From Ferranicluibacter quercicola (GTDB lineage Bacteria; Pseudomonadota; Alphaproteobacteria; Rhizobiales; Rhizobiaceae): a DNA stretch of 64,000 nucleotides. Of this stretch, positions 54,948 through 63,200 are shown in pieces. A model generated the notes under the pieces. It ran no database searches. It was not told where the DNA came from and worked only from the letters and a program-made list of their open reading frames with translations. The stretch covers positions 124,001-188,000 of the forward strand of contig NZ_JAJOZR010000003.1 of the NCBI RefSeq assembly GCF_021168455.1, read 5' to 3'. Every line of letters begins with the position of its first letter. The stretch's first letter is position 1. Position numbers and translations under genes: made by a program.

Positions 54948-56270
54948 CTACCAGCGTCGTTCAAAGCGGCGCCGCAACAGGATTGCGCCAAGGTTCATGA
55001 CCACCAGGAAGATCAGGAGCACGATGATCGCGCCGGAGGTCCGTTCGACAAATGCACGTTCGGCTTCGTTGGCCCACATGTAGATCTGGACCGGGAGTGC
55101 CGTGGACGGTTCGAGCGGCGAGCCCGGAAAGTCGACCACGAAGGCCACCATGCCGATGAGAAGCAGCGGCGCGGTTTCACCCAGCGCATGGGCCAGGCCG
55201 ATGATGGTGCCCGTGAGGATACCCGGCATGGCAAGCGGCAGGACGTGGTGGAAGATGGTCTGCATCTTCGAGGCGCCGAGGCCGAGGGCCGCAGCCCGGA
55301 TGGACGGCGGCACGGCCTTCAGGGCCGCACGCGTGGCGATGATGATGGTGGGAAGCGTCATCAGCGTGAGGACGAGACCACCGACGAGGGCTGCCGAGCG
55401 CGGCATGCCCGCGAAGTTGATGAAGATCGACAGGCCGAGCAGACCGTAGACGATGGAGGGAACGGCCGCGAGATTGTTGATGTTGACCTCGATGAGGTCG
55501 GTCAGCTTGTTCTTCGGCGCGAACTCTTCGAGGTAGATCGAGGCGGAGACCCCAATCGGGAGCGACAGCACCAGCACGATCAGCATCATGTAGAGAGAGC
55601 CGAGCGCGGCGACGCCAATGCCGGCGGCTTCGGGACGCGAGGAGGCGCCAGAGGTGAAGAGCCCCGTGTTGAACGACTTCGTCATCGCGCCGTCCTGCGA
55701 CAGCGTCTGCATCCAGCCGAGCTGCTTGTCCTTCACCTTGCGGTTGGCCTCGTCCACCGTCACGTCGATCTGGCCCTTGTTGGCCGAGTCGATGTTGCCC
55801 TCGGCCAGCAAGGCCACCGGCACCGTCTGGCCGATGATGGCCGGGTTGGCGACGACGACGTCGCGAAGCTGCGTGCGGGCGCTCGCCGAAACCATGTCGG
55901 TCGCCAGCTTGACGTCCGCCCGGTTGGCCGGGTCCAGGCCCAGCTTCTGCACCAGTGCATCGCGCACCAGCAGCGGATAGTTCGCCGTCATCAGCTTGGC
56001 AGGATTGGTCGCCCGTTCGTTCTTCGGGTCGATGACCTGTTCGCTGAAGGTGATCGGCAGGACGATCTCGGTCTGCAGGAAGGCCGTGTAGCCCTTGGAC
56101 ACGACGGTCCAGAGCAGGAGACCGAGGAAGAAGATGCCGATGGAGATCGCGCCGATGCCATAGGCCCGGAAGCGGCGTTCTGCGGCGTAGCGGCGCTTGA
56201 TGCCGATATCGCGACGGGTGGATGCGGGACGCTGCGACGCACCGGCGAGCGATGAAGTCATGTCGGTCAT
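54948..56270 (-). CDS. pstA: Phosphate ABC transporter permease PstA (long form)
   Basis: 440 aa, longer than E. coli PstA (296 aa). Residues 40-60 form a first helix (GIGAISIGIFFLGLLLW), then about 170 periplasmic residues, then a permease core with the EAA-like loop (AAALGLGASKMQTIFHHVLP) and HALGETAPLLLIG. The long form is typical of Rhizobiales. ATG 56270 overlaps the pstC stop as ATGA. Confidence 0.95.
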   Translation of the reverse strand: MTDMTSSLAGASQRPASTRRDIGIKRRYAAERRFRAYGIGAISIGIFFLGLLLWTVVSKGYTAFLQTEIVLPITFSEQVIDPKNERATNPAKLMTANYPLLVRDALVQKLGLDPANRADVKLATDMVSASARTQLRDVVVANPAIIGQTVPVALLAEGNIDSANKGQIDVTVDEANRKVKDKQLGWMQTLSQDGAMTKSFNTGLFTSGASSRPEAAGIGVAALGSLYMMLIVLVLSLPIGVSASIYLEEFAPKNKLTDLIEVNINNLAAVPSIVYGLLGLSIFINFAGMPRSAALVGGLVLTLMTLPTIIIATRAALKAVPPSIRAAALGLGASKMQTIFHHVLPLAMPGILTGTIIGLAHALGETAPLLLIGMVAFVVDFPGSPLEPSTALPVQIYMWANEAERAFVERTSGAIIVLLIFLVVMNLGAILLRRRFERRW

Positions 56271-57751
56271 TCGTACTGTTCCCGGTATTTGCGCACGATG
56301 TAGAGCGCGTAAATGTTGAGGCAGAGCGTGATGGCAAAGAGCGTGATGCCGAGTGCGAAGGCGACGAGGGTCTGGGGAGAGGTGAACTCCAGGTCGCCCG
56401 TCAGCTGGTTGACGATCTTCACCGTGACGGTCGTCATCGGCTCGAAGGGGTTGATCTGCATGCGCGCGGCGACACCGGCCGCGAGCACCACGATCATGGT
56501 TTCGCCGACGGCACGGGAGGCCGTGAGCAGAAGGGCGCCGACGATACCGGGAAGCGCTGCCGGCAGAACGACACGCTTGATGGTTTCCGATCGCGTTGCG
56601 CCGAGGCCGAGCGAACCGTCGCGCAGCGAGCCGGGGACCTGCGTGATGATGTCGTCGGACAGCGAGGACACGAAGGGGATCAGCATAATACCCATAACGA
56701 TGCCGGCCGTGAGAACGCTCTGCGCCTGGATGAAGCTGGCATAGTTGCCGGTGACGAGGCCGTTCAGCTGGCCCGAGATATCGCGCAGGAACGGGCCGAC
56801 CGTGACGAGGGCGAAGAAGCCGTAGACGATGGTCGGGATGCCGGCGAGGATCTCGAGCAGCGGCTTGGCGATCGAGCGCACCGTGTTGCTGGCATATTCC
56901 GCCATGTAGATGGCGGCGAAGAGGCCGATCGGCACGGCGAAGAGCATGGCGACGAAGGCGATGTAGAGCGTGCCGGCGAGAAGCGGCAGGAGGCCGAACT
57001 GTCCGGCCTGCCCGGCCTGGCCGGCGGCGGCGAAGCGCGGATCCCAGACCGTGCCGAAGAAGAACTCCATCGGCGACACGGAGGCGAAGAAGCGCAGGGC
57101 CTCCGACAGCATGGAGCCGATGATGCCGACGGTGGTGAGGATGGCGATGGAGGAAGCGAGGATCAGGCCGCCGAGAATGACCTGCTCCACACGGTTGCGG
57201 GCCCGGAAGCGCTGCGAGATGCCGCGGAGCGCCAGGAGCGTTCCGCCGATGGCCAGCAGCAGCACGACCCCGGCCATGGCGAGATGGCTGTTTGCCGTCA
57301 TCCTGTTGAAGGTCGTGGCGGACTCGATCATCCAGGGCTCGCCGGCGCCAGCCAGCGGAATGCCCTTGGCCCCCATGGCGTCGCGAAGATTGATGGAGCC
57401 GCTGTCGAGCGCACTGCGCTCGGCGTCCGAGAGAAGGGCGAGACCGCGGGCAACCGACTTGACCTGGCCGAGCGCAAGCTGGGCAGGAGCGTTGCCCTGG
57501 TTCAGGACCTCTGTCGGAAGATGGAAGAGCACGCTGCGATCGATCATCGGCGGTGCGGCGACGAGCCAGACGGCGAGCACGACGAGCGACGGAAGCAGAG
57601 CCCAGATGGCGGCGTAGCTGCCGTGGTAGCCGGGCAGAGAATGCAGCGAGGATAGCTTGCCGCCGGCCGTGGCCATGGCCCGCGAACGCCCCATGACGAA
57701 GGCGGATGCGCCGACGAGCAGGACGAGGAGAAAGAGGAGAGAAGCGCTCAT
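56267..57751 (-). CDS. pstC: Phosphate ABC transporter permease PstC (long form)
   Basis: 494 aa. N-terminal region to about residue 200 (helices at 1-20 and 50-65, a periplasmic part and another helix) then the usual permease core: PIGLFAAIYMAEYAS, GIPTIVYGFFA and the EAA loop GSLGLGATRSETIKRVVLP, then SRAVGETMIVVLAAG. With PstA it forms the membrane channel. It follows pstS after a 140-bp spacer with a strong hairpin. Confidence 0.95.
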   Translation of the reverse strand: MSASLLFLLVLLVGASAFVMGRSRAMATAGGKLSSLHSLPGYHGSYAAIWALLPSLVVLAVWLVAAPPMIDRSVLFHLPTEVLNQGNAPAQLALGQVKSVARGLALLSDAERSALDSGSINLRDAMGAKGIPLAGAGEPWMIESATTFNRMTANSHLAMAGVVLLLAIGGTLLALRGISQRFRARNRVEQVILGGLILASSIAILTTVGIIGSMLSEALRFFASVSPMEFFFGTVWDPRFAAAGQAGQAGQFGLLPLLAGTLYIAFVAMLFAVPIGLFAAIYMAEYASNTVRSIAKPLLEILAGIPTIVYGFFALVTVGPFLRDISGQLNGLVTGNYASFIQAQSVLTAGIVMGIMLIPFVSSLSDDIITQVPGSLRDGSLGLGATRSETIKRVVLPAALPGIVGALLLTASRAVGETMIVVLAAGVAARMQINPFEPMTTVTVKIVNQLTGDLEFTSPQTLVAFALGITLFAITLCLNIYALYIVRKYREQYE

Positions 57752-57825
57752 GGTCTGGGTCCCCCGGTCGTTTCACGACATCGCATGCTGCAAGATCGGA
57801 CGCCGGCCATTCGAACGTTGGGGCT

Positions 57826-57853
57826 CCCGCACGGCGCTCAGGCGCCGTGCGGG
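57826..57853 (-). other. Strong hairpin between pstS and pstC
   Basis: A perfect 12-bp stem (57826-57837 with 57842-57853, loop TCAG) in the pstS-pstC spacer and without a T-run. Such hairpins after a binding-protein gene usually protect the upstream message, giving more PstS than PstCAB. Confidence 0.75.
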
Positions 57854-57891
57854 GTGATCCTTAAGAGACCGGGTCTCCGGATCGGCTCCTA

Positions 57892-58926
57892 TTACAGCAG
57901 CGTGCCGTCGGTAAAGGCCTTGCGGTCGGCTTCGCGCTCTGCGTCCGGTGCGGACACGAGACCATAGGCCGACAGCGGGCTTTCCGGGCCGACCATCTGG
58001 TCGTCGAGGAAGAATTCGACGAATTCCTTCAGGCCGGGGATAACGCCGAGATGCGCCTTCTTGACGTAGAAGAACAGCGGGCGCGAGACCGGGTATTCGC
58101 CCGAAGCGATCGTTTCCGTGGAGGGAACGACGCCGTTGACGGTCGCAACCTTCAGCTTGTCGGCATTGTTTTCATAGAAAGCGAGACCGAAGACGCCGAT
58201 GCCGTTCTTGTTGGCAGCGATGCGGGCCAGGGTTTCCGTGTAGTCGCCATCGATGTCGACAGCCTTGCCATCCTTGCGAACGGCGACGCAGGTGCGGGCC
58301 TGTTCCTTGGCATCGGCAACGGCCGCCTTGATGACGTCTTCGGCGCCGGAAGCCTTGCAGCCTGCATGAAGGATCTTCTCTTCGAAGACTTCGCGCGTGC
58401 CGTGCTTTTCGCCCGGGATGTAGGCGGCAATGTCGGCGTCCGGCAGGTTCTTGTTGACCTCGGACCACTTCGTGTAGGGGTTCGCAACGAGCTTGCCGTC
58501 GACGACGACCTGGGCTGCGAGGCCGAGATAGAGGTCCTTCGGCTCGAGCTTCAGGTCGGCATTGCCGCTGTCGGTGGCGAACACGATGCCGTCATAGCCG
58601 ATCTTGACTTCCTGCACTTCGATCACGCCGGCCGACTTGCATTCCGCTAGTTCGCTGTCCTTGATCTTGCGCGAAGCATTGGCGATGTCGATGGTGTCGG
58701 GGCCGACGCCCTTGCAGAATTCCTTGAGGCCGGCGCCCGTGCCGCCGGATTCGACGACCGGCGTCTTGAAGTCGGGGAAGGTCTCGCCGAAGGTTTCGGC
58801 AACGATCTTGGCATAGGGAAGAACGGTGGACGAACCAGCGATCTGGATCTGGTCGCGGGCAGCAGCAGCGCCAGCAAAGGCGACGGAAGCCACCAAGGCT
58901 GCAGCAGTCAGTTTCAGGGCGTTCAT
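57892..58926 (-). CDS. pstS: Periplasmic phosphate-binding protein PstS
   Basis: 344 aa. Signal peptide (LTAAALVASVAFAGAAAA), then RDQIQIAGSSTVLPYA with the phosphate-binding GSSTV loop and ESGGTGAGLKEFCKG. It binds phosphate in the periplasm and hands it to PstCAB. GGGAG lies eight bases before the ATG. A Pho box is found 109-137 bp upstream. Confidence 0.97.
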   Translation of the reverse strand: MNALKLTAAALVASVAFAGAAAARDQIQIAGSSTVLPYAKIVAETFGETFPDFKTPVVESGGTGAGLKEFCKGVGPDTIDIANASRKIKDSELAECKSAGVIEVQEVKIGYDGIVFATDSGNADLKLEPKDLYLGLAAQVVVDGKLVANPYTKWSEVNKNLPDADIAAYIPGEKHGTREVFEEKILHAGCKASGAEDVIKAAVADAKEQARTCVAVRKDGKAVDIDGDYTETLARIAANKNGIGVFGLAFYENNADKLKVATVNGVVPSTETIASGEYPVSRPLFFYVKKAHLGVIPGLKEFVEFFLDDQMVGPESPLSAYGLVSAPDAEREADRKAFTDGTLL

Positions 58927-59034
58927 GGAATTCTCCCGGATGGGCTTGTGTGGGTGCGCTAGAGTGTCAGCGCTCGCTTTCGCCGTTTATTCGCATCGGC
59001 CGTCCTTCATTAGCGGCCGATGCCACCAGCTTTT

Positions 59035-59063
59035 ATGTCAAGTTGACGAAAGATTTATGACAG
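59035..59063 (-). promoter_or_regulatory. Pho box upstream of pstS
   Basis: On the minus strand: CTGTCAT, CTTTCGT and TTGACAT start at 59063, 59052 and 59041, spaced exactly 11 bp apart, the PhoB direct-repeat pattern. The first repeat is a perfect CTGTCAT. It lies between phoR and pstS, giving pst a PhoB-controlled promoter of its own. Confidence 0.85.
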
Positions 59064-59122
59064 ACCATCTTATTGAATATTCTTGATTTTTCTTCCACGA
59101 GCCGGATTCGTGCGATATTCCG

Positions 59123-60388
59123 TCAGAAACGGACGGTGAAAACGGTTCCCTCGCCCAGAACCGAGCGGACGATCAGCCGCGCGCGATGCCGGGTGAGGAT
59201 GTGTTTGACGATCGCAAGCCCCAGACCGGTGCCTTTCTTCGAGCGGCTGGCCTCCACATTCACCCGGTAGAAACGTTCGGTGATGCGCGGGACATGCTCG
59301 GCAGGAATGCCCGGCCCGTGATCGCGCACCGAGACCTCGACCGGGTCTCCCCCGCCGCCCGACACGGTCACCTCGACGGTCTTGCCCTCCTGCCCGTACT
59401 TGCAGGCATTTTCCACCAGGTTTTCGAACACCTCGATCAGCTCGTCGCGATCCCCCTGAACCACGACGGGCGATGACGGAACATCGAGCGAGATGGTGAT
59501 GCCCAAGTCCTGAGCGAGCGGACCCAGCGTGTCGCAGACATGGCTGAGCAGCGGTCCGATCGCCACCTCCTGCTCGGGCGCGATGTGGGATTTCAGCTCA
59601 AGGCGGGAGAGCGACAGCAGGTCGTCGACCAGGCGGCTCATCCGCGTCGCCTGCTCCAGCATGATGCCGAGAAACCGCTCATGCGCCTTCACATCGTTGC
59701 GCGCCGGCCCCTGCAGCGTCTCGATGAAGCCGCGCAGGGAGGCGAGCGGCGTGCGCAGTTCGTGACTGGCATTGGCGACGAAGTCGGAGCGCATGCGATC
59801 GATGCGGCGCGCCTGCGAGATATCGCGATAGGAGACGACATAGACGGTATCGCGGTTTTCCGGCGTGGATGCCGGCCCGGGCTGGACAGCCGACAGCGCG
59901 GTCGGCGCGACGCGCACGATATAGACGGCTTCGGACGGCAGGCGCTCGGAATGCTCGATCTGGTTGATACGGCCCGTGGCGATGGTTTCGCGCACCATAT
60001 CGAGGATGCCCGGCGAGCGAACCCGGCCGGACAAGTCGGAATTGGCAGGAATGACGCCGAAGGCCTTCTCGGCGGCCTGGTTCTGGAAGAGCACGCGCTC
60101 ATCCGGTCCGATGACGAGCACCGGCATATCTAGGGCGTCGAAGCCGGCTTCGAGCGTCGCCAGTTCGGCCTCGCCGGTCGAGGGCAGCGGCTCGATGGAT
60201 GCGGGCGGTGCGGGGGCTGCCGGTTGCCTCAGGAGTGCGGCGACGAGGATGATCCAGAAGGCGCCGGCAAGCACGGCGTGGCCGCTGGTCGCGCTCAGCC
60301 CGGCGCAGCCGGCAAGCGTCAGGCCGATCAGCCATTTCTCCGCCCAGATGCGGGTGGCCATCGTCCGCCAATATGTCGTTTCCTGCAC
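59123..60388 (-). CDS. phoR: Phosphate regulon sensor kinase PhoR
   Basis: 421 aa. One or two N-terminal membrane segments (about 15-45), a PAS domain (about 70-190), the H-box ASHELRTPLASLRGF, N-box LVENACKYG, G1 DHGPGIP and G2 KGTGLGLAIVKHIL. It phosphorylates PhoB when phosphate is low. The start is GTG 60388, with GGGAGG five to six bases upstream; ATG 60361 is a possible alternative. It is the first gene of the phosphate operon. Confidence 0.95.
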   Translation of the reverse strand: MQETTYWRTMATRIWAEKWLIGLTLAGCAGLSATSGHAVLAGAFWIILVAALLRQPAAPAPPASIEPLPSTGEAELATLEAGFDALDMPVLVIGPDERVLFQNQAAEKAFGVIPANSDLSGRVRSPGILDMVRETIATGRINQIEHSERLPSEAVYIVRVAPTALSAVQPGPASTPENRDTVYVVSYRDISQARRIDRMRSDFVANASHELRTPLASLRGFIETLQGPARNDVKAHERFLGIMLEQATRMSRLVDDLLSLSRLELKSHIAPEQEVAIGPLLSHVCDTLGPLAQDLGITISLDVPSSPVVVQGDRDELIEVFENLVENACKYGQEGKTVEVTVSGGGGDPVEVSVRDHGPGIPAEHVPRITERFYRVNVEASRSKKGTGLGLAIVKHILTRHRARLIVRSVLGEGTVFTVRF

Positions 60389-60611
60389 GCGTCCTCCCGA
60401 CTGTCGCTGCCTGCCGGAACGGGCCGGAGCCGACAGGCCCGTCCCATCACACCTGTTGGCCGGTGCGGCGACATGCAGCATGTAACCCGGCTTCATGACA
60501 TGATTTTCACGGTGCGCTTGAAATCGCAATGGACTTATGGCCTGCTCCCCAGCCACGGCGGCGACCGGCCTTTCCGGCTTGGCCCCGCCCGCCACACGGG
60601 AGATGAGCAGC

Positions 60612-61487
60612 ATGGACGACATCAAGCCGGTCGAGATCGTCATCAACGGGAAGACGCGCCTGTTCGACGTCGACACGCCGGAGCTGCCGGACTGGATCAC
60701 GAAATCCGCCATGGCCTCCGGCGGCTACCCCTATGACAAGAAGCTGAACAAGGACGTCTTCAAGGCCGAGCTGGAAAAGCTGCAGATCGAGCTGGTGAAG
60801 GTGCAGACCTGGCAGCAGGGGAGCGGCAAGCGCGTGATCGTGCTGTTCGAGGGCCGCGATGCGGCCGGCAAGGGGGGCGCGATCCACGAGACCCGCGCCT
60901 ATATGAACCCGCGCACCGCACGGATCGTCGCGCTGACCAAGCCGACCGAGACGGAAAGCGGGCAATGGTATTTCCAGCGCTACATCTCGCATTTTCCGAC
61001 CAAGGGCGAGTTCGTGCTGTTCGACCGGTCCTGGTACAATCGTGCCGGCGTCGAGCCGGTCATGGGCTTCTGCACGCCGGCGGAGTACGAGCATTTTCTC
61101 AAGCAGGTCCCGCCCTTCGAGAAGCTGATCGTCGACGAGGGCATCGTGCTCTTCAAGATCTGGCTGGAAATCGGGCAGGAAATGCAGCTGATGCAGTTCC
61201 ACCAGCGCCGCCACGATCCGCTGAAGGTGTGGAAGCTCTCACCCATGGACATCGAGGCCCTGTCCCGCTGGGACGACTATACCGAGAAGCGCGACCGGAT
61301 GCTGACGGAAACCCACAAGGGCAAGGCGCCCTGGACCGTGATCCTCGGCAACGACCGCCGTCGCGCCCGCCTGAACCTCATCCGCCATATCCTGACCCAA
61401 CTCGACTATACCGGGAAAGACGAGAAGGCGATCGGCGAGATCGACGGCAAGATCCTCAAATCGGAACACCATTTTCTCAAGTCGTGA
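60612..61487 (+). CDS. ppk2: Polyphosphate kinase 2 (PPK2 family)
   Basis: 291 aa, one PPK2 domain. Walker A EGRDAAGKGG (80-89), Walker B FDRSWYNRAGVE (137-148) with the lid region RRHDPLKVWKLSP. It transfers phosphate between polyphosphate and nucleotides; length and motifs fit class I. ATG 60612 follows GGGAG by nine bases; ATG 60603 is too close to the site. It is divergent from phoR. Confidence 0.94.
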   Translation: MDDIKPVEIVINGKTRLFDVDTPELPDWITKSAMASGGYPYDKKLNKDVFKAELEKLQIELVKVQTWQQGSGKRVIVLFEGRDAAGKGGAIHETRAYMNPRTARIVALTKPTETESGQWYFQRYISHFPTKGEFVLFDRSWYNRAGVEPVMGFCTPAEYEHFLKQVPPFEKLIVDEGIVLFKIWLEIGQEMQLMQFHQRRHDPLKVWKLSPMDIEALSRWDDYTEKRDRMLTETHKGKAPWTVILGNDRRRARLNLIRHILTQLDYTGKDEKAIGEIDGKILKSEHHFLKS

Positions 61488-61538
61488 TGTGCCGACGTCA
61501 TCGCAAGGCGGCGCCGGGATCCGGGGCCGCCGCTCCCG

Positions 61539-62825
61539 TCACTGTCCGGGCAAGAGCCGGATGGCGTAGAGATCGAGGCTGCCGCCATTGGCGGTGACGT
61601 CGCTGTTGATCAGGATCCGGCCGGGGGCGTTTGGCGACATCGTCCGGTCGAAGCTGATCTTGAACAGCATGTCGCTCTTCTCGTCGTTGACCGTAAACCG
61701 ATGGCGGCCGCAATCGCCGAGGGTCGCGAAGTCGCACTCCACGGAAAACTGGGTCGGCTTGCCGTTTGCCGACTGCACGCTGAGGGCAAGGGTCGAGGTC
61801 TGTCCCGACATGCGCTGCAGCGCCGACGCCGGCACGTCGATGGCGACGTTGCCGCTGACGTCGCCGGCACCCGATGTGATGCGCAACCGGGCTCCGCCCT
61901 CGTCGCGCACGATCTCCGTCCGGACGCGCGCCCCCGGCGCTACGCCGCTCGTGGCGGTCGGCAGGTAGAGATCGATCCAGTCCGCCGTGAAACCCGCCTG
62001 GGCGCCGAGCGTTCGCAGGCCCGCGCCGCCATCGAAATCTTCCGCGGCCACGGTCGGCGGCAGCGCCGGCTGCCCCTGCGGCCGCTCGAGCAGACCCGTG
62101 CTCATCACCCACCAGGTTGCACTGCCGACGGCTGCCACGAGCACGGCCACGACCATGAGAATGGAGGCGATCCGCCCGCCGCGGCCGCGGCGTCTGCGCG
62201 GCACCAGCGGCTCCGCCCCGGATAGGCCGAGATCGTTGACGGCATCGCGCGCCTGCGCGCCCGGCCGCTTGGCATCGCGCACCGGCGCCACCATCGGCGT
62301 CGGCGCTTCCGTGAAGGGGCCGTCCGCGCGATCGCGGTGCTGCTCTTCGCGTTGGGACCGGACATCTGCACGCGGCCCATCGACAGACGGGGCATCGAAC
62401 GAAGGACCATCGCCGCGAGACGACGGACGCTCGGGGATTACGTCCGCAAATCCGGGCTCCTGGCGCTCCGCCTCGCGCCCGCGCATCTCGGCACGGGCAA
62501 CGCCGACATTCGTCGCGGCGGGCTCGGCGGCAAAGGCGGGATCTTGCGAAGCCGCCGCGGCGGGAGAGATCGGGGCCGGAGAAACGGAAGAGGGAACGAC
62601 CGAGAGATCGCGAAGCGCCGCCCGCTCCTGCTGTTCGATGGCGTGGATGGTGACTTCCAGCCGGTGACGCTGCTGGGCGACGACAGTTTCGTCATGGACG
62701 TTCTGCTTGCGCAAGCCGGCTTCGAGGGCATTCCGCGCCGACTGGTAGATCCGCGCGCGGGTCTCCGCACTTGCCCGATCGGAGCGCTCCAGCGCCTGCT
62801 TGATGGCCGTTTCCAGTCCGCTCAC
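61539..62825 (-). CDS. Hypothetical single-pass membrane protein
   Basis: 428 aa. A helical start (GLETAIKQALERSDRASAE), a coiled coil at about 40-70, a disordered charged linker to about 215, one membrane helix at about 218-242 (IASILMVVAVLVAAVGSATW) preceded by an Arg-rich cluster, and a beta-rich periplasmic domain with two cysteines (CDFATLGDC). The start is GTG 62825 behind AAGGGG. The frame is open further upstream but composition and ribosome sites do not support it. I do not recognise it; it looks like a Rhizobiales-specific family. Convergent with ppk2. Confidence 0.8.
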   Translation of the reverse strand: MSGLETAIKQALERSDRASAETRARIYQSARNALEAGLRKQNVHDETVVAQQRHRLEVTIHAIEQQERAALRDLSVVPSSVSPAPISPAAAASQDPAFAAEPAATNVGVARAEMRGREAERQEPGFADVIPERPSSRGDGPSFDAPSVDGPRADVRSQREEQHRDRADGPFTEAPTPMVAPVRDAKRPGAQARDAVNDLGLSGAEPLVPRRRRGRGGRIASILMVVAVLVAAVGSATWWVMSTGLLERPQGQPALPPTVAAEDFDGGAGLRTLGAQAGFTADWIDLYLPTATSGVAPGARVRTEIVRDEGGARLRITSGAGDVSGNVAIDVPASALQRMSGQTSTLALSVQSANGKPTQFSVECDFATLGDCGRHRFTVNDEKSDMLFKISFDRTMSPNAPGRILINSDVTANGGSLDLYAIRLLPGQ

Positions 62826-63200
62826 GGTAACCCCTTGCCACCTTGGGCCTGCGTATCGGACATCCGTGAGAAGGTCGGGCGCCGGAAGCAGGAAAGCACG
62901 TTCACTTTTCGGTAACGATTGCCGTCCCGTTACGCAAGTCCGTGAAAGGCACATAGGCGGGTATGAGCGCCTTTCCAGCCTTTTCCGCCACGATACGCCG
63001 GGCAAAGCCGGCTTCAACCATCTGAAATGCAACGCATCTAGGGGATCGTGGCTCAGCCGTTGCCGGATGTCGCGCGCGCGGAAAGAGGATGCCGGCAACG
63101 CCCGGGCCTTGACACCTGCGGCCATGAACATCCCCCTTGTCAGACCTGCCATCCCGCGGCTATCTTCCGTTTACGCAAACGTCAATCAAGAGAGAGCACC
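62826..63200. other. Divergent intergenic region, 375 bp
   Basis: No gene seen. It contains an inverted repeat GTAACG/CGTTAC (62912-62917 and 62928-62933) on the side of the hypothetical membrane protein gene, and the promoter/operator of the nitronate monooxygenase gene described next. Confidence 0.6.
63137..63185 (+). promoter_or_regulatory. Promoter and operator of the nitronate monooxygenase gene
   Basis: TTGTCA (63137-63142), 18 bp, TATCTT (63161-63166), then CGTTTACGCAAACGTCAA at 63168-63185, in which CGTTT and AAACG form a dyad at the expected start site. The same element (15 of 18 bases) lies in the beta-oxidation operon promoter. Confidence 0.55.

Noticed and set aside
60389..60611. 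Second Pho box between phoR and ppk2
   Set aside because: A single ATGACAT-like half-site is present, but no 11-bp repeat of it.
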